In this document: positions 9,353 to 18,488 of the stretch, piece by piece
Layout of the letters: each line of letters begins with the position of its first letter
How positions within the stretch are numbered: the stretch's first letter is position 1
DNA from: Gammaproteobacteria bacterium
GTDB taxonomy: Bacteria; Pseudomonadota; Gammaproteobacteria; Pseudomonadales; Pseudohongiellaceae
Reading direction: 5' to 3'
NCBI GenBank assembly: GCA_029245395.1
Contig: JAQWPL010000011.1
Span: 1 to 49,079 of the forward strand
Length of the DNA: 49,079 nucleotides
Position numbers and translations under genes: made by a program
Notes under the pieces: model-generated
Told to the model about the DNA's origin: nothing
Databases searched by the model: none
Seen by the model: the letters and a program-made list of their open reading frames with translations, nothing else

Positions 9353-9369
9353 AAACAAAAAGGCGTTCT

Positions 9370-11025
<1,656 letters not shown>

Positions 11026-11078
11026 TTAAGTCTGTTGAAATGATGAATTGAATATTTTTGGTTTAATGTCCAGGGAAC

Positions 11079-11369
11079 TTAGCCCTCAACAACACCAAAG
11101 ATTTCACTCTCACTCAGAATCAGTAACTCATCATCACCGACCTGGACAGTGTTGCTGGCATATTTGCCGAATAACACAGTGTCACCCACTTTCAGATCCA
11201 GAGGTTGTACATCACCATTTTCCATACGGCGACCCGGACCGACTGCCACGACTTCACCCTGTGAGGGTTTTTCTGCGGCTGAGCCAGGTAAAACGATACC
11301 CCCGGCGGTAGTGGTTTCTTCTTCTTTTCGTTTCACGACGACTCTGTCTTGTAACGGACGAATGTTCAT
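11079..11369 (-). CDS. groES: Co-chaperonin GroES (Hsp10)
   Basis: A 96-residue GroES starting [18 protein letters not shown], with the mobile loop around [19 protein letters not shown] and the [18 protein letters not shown] end typical of the family. It caps the GroEL ring. I chose ATG 11369 because GGAG lies nine bases before it; an in-frame GTG at 11387 would add six unlikely residues (MLETKS). It is the first gene of groES-groEL, downstream of a sigma-32-like promoter. Confidence 0.98.
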   Translation of the reverse strand: MNIRPLQDRVVVKRKEEETTTAGGIVLPGSAAEKPSQGEVVAVGPGRRMENGDVQPLDLKVGDTVLFGKYASNTVQVGDDELLILSESEIFGVVEG

Positions 11370-11566
11370 ACTTTTGGTCTCCAACACGCTAAGTTAGCTA
11401 ACTAGTTGTTATAAAGGTTATTAAAATTATTAAATTTAACACTAAGCATGGGACACAGGTCCCCTTCCCAGGAAATCTCCAGCTTCAATCACGCAAGCTT
11501 CTAAAATTCCTTTCAAATCATGGATTACACCGGTTTTTCAACCGCAATCCGTGATTGCAACCATGA

Positions 11567-11593
11567 AGATGGGGCTGTTTAAGGTAATTTCAA
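11567..11593 (-). promoter_or_regulatory. Sigma-32 (RpoH) type heat-shock promoter of groES-groEL
   Basis: On the minus strand TTGAAA (11588-11593) and CCCCATCT (11567-11574) are 13 bp apart. The RpoH consensus is CTTGAAA, 11-16 bp, CCCCATNT. Transcription would start near 11560, giving a leader of about 190 nt before groES. No CIRCE-type inverted repeat was seen in this region. Confidence 0.85.
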
Positions 11594-11611
11594 TGGAAAA
11601 AATCAAAAAGA

Positions 11612-11639
11612 TTAAAAAAAACCAGAAAATCACTGGTTT
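11612..11639 (-). terminator. fxsA terminator
   Basis: On the minus strand the arms AAACCAG (11633-11639) and CTGGTTT (11619-11625) form a hairpin with a seven-base loop, followed by T residues. It begins at the last base of the fxsA stop codon and lies just upstream of the groES promoter. Confidence 0.8.
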
Positions 11640-12145
11640 CAGGAGTTTTTATCGTTGTCCAGGCATGAATTTTTCGGCTTTTCTTCCCGGAATTCCCCTT
11701 CGTAAACACCATCATCTTGTCCAGCACTGCCAGTACCAGCCGATGATCCAGCACCGGTGAACATGCCACCCCCTCCCTGACTGGTAAAAACGGCAATTTT
11801 CCCAGACCTGATCAGCCACTTTACCAGTAGCCTACGGGAGGGTCCGATGAGAAAAATAAAACCGGCCGTATCGGTGATAAACCCGGGGGTTAACAGAAAA
11901 GCACCGCCAACTGCCAGAAACAACCCTTCCAGGATTTCCTGGCCTGGCAACTCGCCTCGGGCAAGCCGTTGTTGGGCCCTTGTAATGGTAGAAAAACCCT
12001 GTTGTTTTAATACCTGTATGCCAATTACAGCAGTCAGAACAACAAGCCCAACAGTGTTAAGTCCACCAATATGGTCGCTGACTTCGAACAACAACAGCAT
12101 TTCCACGATGGGAACTACCAGGAAAATAAGAAATAATGAGCGCAT
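11639..12145 (-). CDS. fxsA: FxsA family membrane protein
   Basis: A 168-residue inner-membrane protein. The N-terminal half matches FxsA: MRSLFLIFLVVPIVEMLLLF, the amphipathic GFSTITRAQQRLARGELP loop, and LAVGGAFLLTPGFITDTAGF with the family's TPGFxTD motif. In E. coli, FxsA over-production relieves F-exclusion of phage T7; its cellular role is otherwise unclear. The C-terminal 50 residues are Gly/Ser-rich and polar, so cytoplasmic and disordered. It lies next to groES-groEL, as in many gammaproteobacteria, but has its own terminator. Confidence 0.95.
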   Translation of the reverse strand: MRSLFLIFLVVPIVEMLLLFEVSDHIGGLNTVGLVVLTAVIGIQVLKQQGFSTITRAQQRLARGELPGQEILEGLFLAVGGAFLLTPGFITDTAGFIFLIGPSRRLLVKWLIRSGKIAVFTSQGGGGMFTGAGSSAGTGSAGQDDGVYEGEFREEKPKNSCLDNDKNS

Positions 12146-12207
12146 AGAATTATTTATCTGTTCTTTTGATTAATATTTTAGTCGAAAGATTTACTTGAAT
12201 CACACTT

Positions 12208-12474
12208 GGGAGCCTTTGATTAAGTATGAACAGCTTCAGGCTTACAGAGAGTTTCGTAATCAAGACGCGTTTTCGAAAGCATGTCGACAACCTGTTGAGA
12301 AAGCGCAACGCCGAGTACGGAAATCTCTGTAAGCCCCGTAGGGCGCAATCATGAGCGCACACTCGCGGCGTTGCAAGCCTCGCCAGGGAGAACTAGCCCT
12401 GCCCTTCGGCTTGCGCCTTGCGATTGCACGCTCCTGATCACGCTGAAGTTATTCATACTTAATCAAAGGTTCCC
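12208..12474. mobile_element. 267-bp element with 32-bp terminal inverted repeats (MITE candidate)
   Basis: The ends at 12208-12239 and 12443-12474 are inverted copies, 29 of 32 bases matching (outermost GGGARCCTTTGATTAAGTAT). The interior is richer in GC than its flanks and has further inverted repeats: GGCTTACAGAGA at 12238-12249 against TCTCTGTAAGCC at 12323-12334, and CAACGCCG against CGGCGTTG. It holds no transposase; short frames inside it resemble nothing I recognise. I saw no convincing target-site duplication. It fills most of the gap between fxsA and the alkyltransferase-like gene and ends 20 bp before that gene's start. Confidence 0.7.
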
Positions 12475-12494
12475 TAATTAGTTGGGGGCCAATC

Positions 12495-12806
12495 TTGCAA
12501 ACATCAAGCTTGAAAGAGGAAATTTGGCAGATTGTCGCTGCTATTCCCAAAGGCTATGTCGCTACATACGGCCAGATTGCAAGGCTGACAGGTTATCCTT
12601 CCCATGCCCGCTATGTGGGTGCCACGCTCAGGAATCTGCCAAAAGACACTCTGCTTCCATGGCACCGCGTAGTCAATGGCAAGGGGCAACTTTCCTTTCC
12701 CTTCAACAGCCATCCATGGCTAGAACAGAAACGCCGCCTGGAAGCAGAAGGAATCGTCTTTACCGACAAACGGTTTTCGCTGAAAATATTCCAGTGGCAG
12801 ACGTGA
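12495..12806 (+). CDS. Alkyltransferase-like (ATL) DNA-binding protein
   Basis: A 103-residue MGMT-fold protein. IWQIVAAIPKGYVATYGQIA and RYVGATLRNLP are the DNA-binding parts. The active-site motif is PWHRVV at 55-60, with Trp56 in place of the acceptor Cys of O6-alkylguanine-DNA alkyltransferase (PCHRV). That change defines ATL proteins, which bind O6-alkylguanine without repairing it and recruit nucleotide excision repair. The start is TTG; no ATG exists in frame after the upstream stop at 12444. The MITE-like element ends 20 bp upstream, so its insertion may have replaced the original promoter. Confidence 0.92.
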   Translation: MQTSSLKEEIWQIVAAIPKGYVATYGQIARLTGYPSHARYVGATLRNLPKDTLLPWHRVVNGKGQLSFPFNSHPWLEQKRRLEAEGIVFTDKRFSLKIFQWQT

Positions 12807-12906
12807 AGCAGACTCTGTTAAGTGTTTATTCATGCAAACGCCCGTCCGAGAATTTATACTATAGCAATATCATCGTTCACACTGACAATGCACATCCGGA
12901 GTAGTA

Positions 12907-13411
12907 ATGAAATTTTATACGATCAGCTTTGCATGTCTTTGCATCGCAACCCAACTCACGGCTGAACCTGCAATTTTTACCCAGGGGGAAATGACTATCC
13001 CGGAGGGGGCTGTCATTACTGATGACAGTAATTCTTATTACACGGATATTACACTTGCCTATGACGGTACTGGTGCACTGATCATTACCGGAGCCAATGC
13101 TATGTCTCTGGTGCAGGTGGAAAGTGTCAATATCCTGATTATGGAATCCTTTCCGCTTCAAATCAGCGCAGGAGTTAGTGGCAACCTGTCTGTACCCTGT
13201 GTTGATTTATTGGGACCGGCACAACACGTTCACGGTTGTACTCGCAGAATCCACACTTGGTCCGGCTGAATCCTGTATAGCAGTTATCGAACCCTTCGAA
13301 ACCAGCGTGCCTTTGGATGTACTGAATTTGCCAGCTGGCACCTATTCAGTCGATGTAAATGGAGTAGTTACTGATTTCACTCTTGATATGGACAACAGTC
13401 CATTCAATTAA
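12907..13411 (+). pseudogene. Small secreted protein gene split by a +1 frameshift
   Basis: ATG 12907 follows GGAG and opens a frame with a signal peptide (MKFYTISFACLCIATQLTAEP). After SVPCVDL it runs out of family-like sequence and stops at 13269. The overlapping +1 frame continues naturally from about 13205 with DRHNTFTVVLAESTLGPAES, then PFETSVPLDVLNLPAGTYSV, and stops at 13411. The two halves read as one protein of about 165 residues whose beta-rich C-terminal half has the LPAGTYxVxVNG pattern of small exported proteins. The break lies around 13201-13219. It could be a real mutation or a base-calling error. Function unknown. Confidence 0.65.
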
Positions 13412-13471
13412 AATCCACTAAATCACGGACTACCACTGTATTCGACCAATACCGAATGCCGATGCAATGAG

Positions 13472-16400
13472 TTAAGCGGTTGCTGCTTTGAATCTGCTGC
13501 CTATATTATCGCCGAGCACTAGCATGCAAGGCGTCATTACCAGAGTCAGAACAGTGGCAAAGGCCAGTCCAAAGGTGATGGCAGAAGCCAGTTGAGTCCA
13601 CCACTGAGTGGAAGGGCCACCAATCTGGATATGGCGGTTGATCAAATCAAAGTTCATGCCCAGCGTCATTGGTAATAAACCCAATATAGTAGTGACAGTG
13701 GTGAGTAAAACAGGGCGCAGGCGCTGTGAACAAGTAAGCACCGCCGCTTCAAAGGCATCAGCTCCTTTCTTCTTGATGAGATTGTAAGTATCGATTAAAA
13801 CAATATTGTTATTAACCACGATGCCCGCCAGCGATATGACACCAATACCCGACATGACAATGCTGAAGGGCTGATCCATTAACAACAGGCCCAACAAGAC
13901 ACCAATGGTGGAAAACATCACGGCGGACAAAATCAAAAATGCCTGGTAGAAACTATTGAATTGAGTCACAAGGATGATCGCCATCAGAAACATAGCGACA
14001 CCAAAGGCCTTCATGAGAAATTCTTCTGCTTCGCGTTGGTCCTGATCTTCACCTTTGAAATTCACGTTCACTTCAGAGGCGATAGATCCGTCGGCCAACC
14101 ATTCCTGCAACTGCTGCACTTTATCATCAGCCAGCACATCTTCTGGCACATCAGCGGCTATATTCAAAACGCGACTACCATCGGTACGCTGGATATTACC
14201 AACTCTTGGTGAGGCTTCCCGTGTCATAAAATTACTGACCGGCACATTTCCCATCAATGAATTAACTGTAAGCCGGTCCAGCATGCCAATATTGCGCATG
14301 GTCTTTGGAAAACGTACCCGAATATCCACTTCATCATCTGCATCGTCAGGCCGATAGTCTCCCAGCATGATGCCATTGGTAATAAGCTGTACAGCGTTAC
14401 CTATTGTGCTGATATCAGTACCGAAACGGGCCGCTTCCTGACGGTCGACTTTAATCATCCAGTCTATGCCCGGCAGAGGTCTGGAATCGGTAACATCAAT
14501 GAATTCGCCAAGCTCAATCATGCCGGCTCTTAATTGTTCTATGGCTTCTGGCAATATTTCTGTATTGATAGCCGATAATTCCAGTTGTATAGGTTTGCCG
14601 GAAGTAATACCTGATTCCTGAACCTGGGGCTCGACGATAATACCGGGAATATCGACTGTACGTGTCCGTACTTCATCCATGATTTGTGCAGCCGGGCGCC
14701 GCTGCTCCCAGTCAACCAGAGACAGCTGTATGCGGCCAATAACATCCTCGTCAATATCATTGCCAAGGCTTATACCGCTGCGTGTGTATACAGACTCAAA
14801 CTCTTCCATGTCCAGGATACGATTTTCAACTTCCCGCACCAGTGCGTCTCTTTCAAACACTGACAGGTCGCCACGGGAATGAATATTGAGTACCGCAAAT
14901 TCGGGCTCCACGTCGGTGAAAAACTCGACGCCACTTCCCATTACACGGTAAAGGCCAAATGTGCCAAACAAAAATGCAAAAGCGATTCCAATCACCAACC
15001 CGGGACGGGCGAGGGCCTTGCGAATAAAGCGAATATAAAATGCAGTAAAACCGGTTATTTCTCCCAGGTTTTGTCTGCCCTCTGTCAAATAGTCCACTTC
15101 TTCAATGGCGGTTGCTGTAGAGAGATCAGTTACATCACTCTTATGTGTAAGCATCGCACCTACTGTTGGAACGAATAACAGCGCCATGAATAAAGAAGCT
15201 GCCAGGGTTACCAGCAATGTGATGGGTAAATATTTCATGAACTCACCAATCAGCCCTGGCCAGAACAAAAGTGGCATGAACACAGCGAGCGTGGTTGCAG
15301 TAGATGCAGTGATCGGCCATGCCATGCGTTTGGCAGCTTCCATGAAAGCCAGTTTCGGGCTGTAACCGTTTTTAATATTCCTTTCGGCCAGTTCCACCAC
15401 AACGATGGCGCCATCAACAAGCATACCCACGGCCATGATCAGTGAGAACAACACGACGATATTCATGCTGTAACCCATCAAATAGATAGCCAGGATACCG
15501 GTCAGGAAGGCCCCGGGAATAGCGAGTCCAACCAGGCCTGCTGAGCGCATACCCAGAGCACCAAGAATCACTATCATGACCAGGATGACGGCAATGGCGA
15601 CGTTATTGATCAGGTCATTGAGCATGAGACGAACCTGTTCAGAATTATCCTGGGTAAATGTGATCTCTACATTTTCCGGCCAGTTTTCCTGCTCGGCAAG
15701 AACAACTTCTTTAACCGTATCTACTACATCCAGGATGTTCGCACCAGCTCGTTTGGTGATTTCCAGGGCAATTGAGGATTGGCCATCGAGTCTGGCAAAA
15801 CTGGTGGGGTCTTTGAAGGTACGTCTTATAGAAGCAACATCCTGAAAAGTAACTGTTTTGAGGCCGTCTGTTTTCACTGGCAAAGTAAGAATATCTTGGA
15901 GGTCTTCTATAACCCCCGGCACCTTGACCACAAAACGCCCTTCCCCACTGTCCAATGCACCAGCTGCTACCAGGCGATTGTTTCGACTGACATAACTGAT
16001 GAGATCAGCGTAATTAATGTTGTAACTTTCAAGAGCTACCGGGTCGACGATCACTTCCAATAATTCTTCGCGGTCACCACCTATATCCGCTGACAGTACA
16101 CCGGGTATGCCTTCCACAGTGTCACGTAAATTCCGCCCAAGTGTAACCAGAGTACGTTCAGGCACATCACCATGCAGCATTACTACCAGCACCGGAAAAA
16201 GAGAGGTGTTGATTTCCTGAACAAAGGGCTCTTCTGAATCACTTGGCAATTCATTTCGGGCAAGATCCACTTTTTCCCGCACATCTGTCAGCGCCTGGTC
16301 GGCATCAAATCCGGCATCAAACTCCAGAATGATCACACCGCTTCCTTCTGATCCGGTGGCACGCAATTCCTTAAGCCCTTCTATGGAGCGCAGTTCGGTT

Positions 16401-16606
16401 TCCATAGGCCTAAGCAGCAAGCGCTCGGCATCTTCAGGGGAAATTCCTTCATGAATAATATTGACGTAGATCTGGGGTATATCAATGTCGGGTTCCGCTT
16501 CCTTGGGAATCGACACATAACTGGTAATACCTGCAACTATAAGCAGGGCCAGGACCAGAATGACTGGCCTGGGGCGATTGATAAAGGCACTAATTAACGC
16601 GTTCAT
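13472..16606 (-). CDS. RND efflux transporter permease subunit
   Basis: A 1044-residue inner-membrane transporter of the HAE-RND (AcrB) superfamily. It starts MNALISAFINRPRPVILVLA (TM1), with two large periplasmic loops after TM1 and TM7 and transmembrane blocks at about 335-480 and 860-1030. In TM4 the proton-relay pair Asp-Asp of AcrB reads VDG (Asp398-Gly399, in GMLVDGAIVVVE). In TM10 the relay Lys is replaced within GIVVNNNIVLID. Such variants occur in RND branches outside AcrB. The substrate is unknown. The start overlaps the end of the adaptor gene by 17 bp, so the two are translated together. No outer-membrane TolC-type channel is encoded here. Confidence 0.96.
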   Translation of the reverse strand: MNALISAFINRPRPVILVLALLIVAGITSYVSIPKEAEPDIDIPQIYVNIIHEGISPEDAERLLLRPMETELRSIEGLKELRATGSEGSGVIILEFDAGFDADQALTDVREKVDLARNELPSDSEEPFVQEINTSLFPVLVVMLHGDVPERTLVTLGRNLRDTVEGIPGVLSADIGGDREELLEVIVDPVALESYNINYADLISYVSRNNRLVAAGALDSGEGRFVVKVPGVIEDLQDILTLPVKTDGLKTVTFQDVASIRRTFKDPTSFARLDGQSSIALEITKRAGANILDVVDTVKEVVLAEQENWPENVEITFTQDNSEQVRLMLNDLINNVAIAVILVMIVILGALGMRSAGLVGLAIPGAFLTGILAIYLMGYSMNIVVLFSLIMAVGMLVDGAIVVVELAERNIKNGYSPKLAFMEAAKRMAWPITASTATTLAVFMPLLFWPGLIGEFMKYLPITLLVTLAASLFMALLFVPTVGAMLTHKSDVTDLSTATAIEEVDYLTEGRQNLGEITGFTAFYIRFIRKALARPGLVIGIAFAFLFGTFGLYRVMGSGVEFFTDVEPEFAVLNIHSRGDLSVFERDALVREVENRILDMEEFESVYTRSGISLGNDIDEDVIGRIQLSLVDWEQRRPAAQIMDEVRTRTVDIPGIIVEPQVQESGITSGKPIQLELSAINTEILPEAIEQLRAGMIELGEFIDVTDSRPLPGIDWMIKVDRQEAARFGTDISTIGNAVQLITNGIMLGDYRPDDADDEVDIRVRFPKTMRNIGMLDRLTVNSLMGNVPVSNFMTREASPRVGNIQRTDGSRVLNIAADVPEDVLADDKVQQLQEWLADGSIASEVNVNFKGEDQDQREAEEFLMKAFGVAMFLMAIILVTQFNSFYQAFLILSAVMFSTIGVLLGLLLMDQPFSIVMSGIGVISLAGIVVNNNIVLIDTYNLIKKKGADAFEAAVLTCSQRLRPVLLTTVTTILGLLPMTLGMNFDLINRHIQIGGPSTQWWTQLASAITFGLAFATVLTLVMTPCMLVLGDNIGSRFKAATA

Positions 16607-17696
16607 AACTCGAATTGTCTTCCAGTGCCGAATACGCGACGGGGTTTACTTCCTGTCCTACCGTAACAAAGCCCTGACCTACAGTAATAACCCTTACTGA
16701 TTCAGGTAAACCAGTTACCAGGATTCCACTTTCAGAAGAGCCAACTATTTCAATGGGATAAAACAGAACCCGATTCAAAGCATTGACTGCTTTGATACCG
16801 ATAGTGCCATCATCAGCCAGGGTCAGTAGTGAAGGTGAAATGTCATGGGCAGAAATTCTGGAACCAGCCAGTTGCAGCTCTGCTGTTAATCCTGCACGCA
16901 CATATTGCGAGTTTTCCACTGCCAGTTCGACCCGAAAAGTACGTGTGTTTTCATCCGCTACAGGAGCCAGGTAACGAATCGTTCCGACCAGCACTGTGCC
17001 GTCTACCAACTTCGCAGATCCGGTACCACCAACACGCAGCTCACTGATTTCTTTGCCATTGATTTCACCGGCAATAATCAGAGGATCAATATCAACAATG
17101 TCGACAACTGCGTCGCCGGTTCGCACGAAGTCGCCGATTTCTACATTGCGCTCTTGTACCAAGCCGTCAAAGGGCGCCCTTATGGATGTATCCTGGATCT
17201 CCAGGGAAATGCGTTCTTTTGCAGCCCGAGCACTGTCCAGTTTGTTTTGTGCCTCAGCCAGTTCTGCCTGGGACGCAAACTGCTGGCTGAGAAGGTTCTT
17301 TCTGCCTTCCAATTCCAGTTCGCGCTGTACGACGAGGGAGTCGGCTTCAGTGAGATGCGCCATGCGATCGCGTAAATCCAGTTCGATTATTGTTTCACCG
17401 GCGCTGACAGGACTTCCTCTTTCCACACCCAACCGGACAACCGCGCCATCCGTTTCGGTTTTCAAGCGAACAAAGCGATTGGGTTCTGTTCTGGCACTCA
17501 CGGTGACCAGTTTTTCAATTTCACTTGAACGAATCTGTTCAACACGCACAAGCATGAGCTCGCCATTGTCATTGGCAAGCCCTGTCTCAGTGCTGAAATC
17601 CGCCGGGCTGCTGCCCAGTCCACTCAGCATCCACAAAGTCACGACCAGTGTTACACCGGCCGCCATGAGAAGTGAGTTTCGCTTACTTTTGTTCAT
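16590..17696 (-). CDS. RND efflux periplasmic adaptor (membrane fusion protein)
   Basis: A 368-residue HlyD/AcrA-type adaptor. It has an N-terminal membrane anchor (about 9-27) without a lipobox Cys, then a barrel-sandwich half motif (GAVVRLGVERGSPVSAGETI). A short helical hairpin (about 115-165, AELAEAQNKLDSARAAKERI) is followed by the second half motif IRAPFDGLVQERNVEIGDFV, and then beta-barrel and membrane-proximal domains. It would link the downstream permease to an outer-membrane channel. First gene of the two-gene operon; no regulator gene adjoins it. Confidence 0.95.
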   Translation of the reverse strand: MNKSKRNSLLMAAGVTLVVTLWMLSGLGSSPADFSTETGLANDNGELMLVRVEQIRSSEIEKLVTVSARTEPNRFVRLKTETDGAVVRLGVERGSPVSAGETIIELDLRDRMAHLTEADSLVVQRELELEGRKNLLSQQFASQAELAEAQNKLDSARAAKERISLEIQDTSIRAPFDGLVQERNVEIGDFVRTGDAVVDIVDIDPLIIAGEINGKEISELRVGGTGSAKLVDGTVLVGTIRYLAPVADENTRTFRVELAVENSQYVRAGLTAELQLAGSRISAHDISPSLLTLADDGTIGIKAVNALNRVLFYPIEIVGSSESGILVTGLPESVRVITVGQGFVTVGQEVNPVAYSALEDNSSYERVN

Positions 17697-17811
17697 TATT
17701 TGAATCTGGTGTCTATATTTTGCGCTCTTGCGCGGGAAAGCCGCCGATTATCACAGTAAATACGCAATAATGCGAGAATTAGACCTGTATATACAAGGCT
17801 GATCTAGCCTA

Positions 17812-17838
17812 AAAAAGTTTGTTTAAAAGCAACTTTTT
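17812..17838 (-). terminator. Possible AT-rich terminator downstream of yajQ
   Basis: AAAAAGTT (17812-17819) and AACTTTTT (17831-17838) form an inverted repeat 33 bp past the yajQ stop, ending in T on the minus strand. The stem is mostly A-T, so it is weak. Confidence 0.4.
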
Positions 17839-17870
17839 GTAAACCAATTTTAGAAGAGTATGGAAAAGTT

Positions 17871-18353
17871 TCAGTCCCTGAAATTATTAAATTGTAGAGG
17901 CAATCCGTAATTCTCTTCCTTAAGCATTGCAATTACCGCCTGCAAGTCATCGCGCTTTTTCCCTGTAACACGAAGCTTGTCTCCTTGAATGGCAATCTGC
18001 ACTTTCATTTTTTTCTCTTTCACTTTCTTGACGATTGAACGAGCTGTTTCAGACTCAATGCCCTGCTGTACATTTGCCTGCATGGTCGCCTTCTGACCAA
18101 CCAACTCTACATCTGCCGTTTTCAAACAGGCGATATCAATGCCTCGCTTTACCATCTTGTTCTGAAGTACATCCAGCATCTGATGAATCTGGAAATCCAC
18201 TTCAGCAGAAATGGCGACCACATCGCCATTCAGGTTGAATTCGGCATCAATGCCCTTGAAGTCAAAACGATTGCCTATTTCTCGCGCAGCCTGGTCTACA
18301 GCATTAGTCATTTCATGCATGTCGACTTCAGAAACAATATCAAATGTAGGCAT
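17871..18353 (-). CDS. yajQ: YajQ-family nucleotide/c-di-GMP-binding protein
   Basis: A 160-residue YajQ, normal length, starting MPTFDIVSEVDMHEMTNAVD, followed by the family's RFDFKGIDAEFN. The end repeats the fold (KVQIAIQGDKLRVTGKKRDD; LQFNNFRD). YajQ proteins have two ferredoxin-like folds. In Xanthomonas and Pseudomonas, members bind cyclic di-GMP and act with transcription factors; in E. coli nucleic-acid binding was proposed. GAGG lies seven bases before the ATG. It is separated from aceF by a repeat-rich hairpin and is probably its own unit. Confidence 0.97.
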   Translation of the reverse strand: MPTFDIVSEVDMHEMTNAVDQAAREIGNRFDFKGIDAEFNLNGDVVAISAEVDFQIHQMLDVLQNKMVKRGIDIACLKTADVELVGQKATMQANVQQGIESETARSIVKKVKEKKMKVQIAIQGDKLRVTGKKRDDLQAVIAMLKEENYGLPLQFNNFRD

Positions 18354-18386
18354 CAGATAACCTCATGAAATTTAAATAATGTTTAC

Positions 18387-18476
18387 AGGATAAAAGATAA
18401 AGGATGAAGGATAAAGGTCAGGATTTACTTTGATTTTGGCTTTTATCCTTTATCTTTTATCTTTTATCTTTTATCC
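18387..18476. repeat. GATAAAA-type heptamer repeats forming a long imperfect hairpin
   Basis: The left arm (18387-18416) repeats GGATAAAAGATAAAGGAT-like units; the right arm (18440-18476) has the same units inverted, including three tandem TTTTATC heptamers. The arms pair imperfectly over about 30 bp around a 23-bp loop. It starts 12 bp past the aceF stop, so it may end aceEF transcription or protect its 3' end. Confidence 0.7.
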
Positions 18477-18488
18477 CTGTATCCAGGT

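Noticed and set aside
12150-12362. Transposase fragment inside the MITE candidate
   Set aside because: Short frames on both strands show no transposase motif; kept as a non-coding element.
12482-12904. 140-codon frame overlapping the ATL gene
   Set aside because: Overlaps the clear PWHRV-containing gene in another frame; composition unnatural.
16996-17703. 235-codon plus-strand frame antisense to the RND adaptor
   Set aside because: Low-complexity Ser/Thr/Arg composition and no family pattern; mirrors the adaptor codons.
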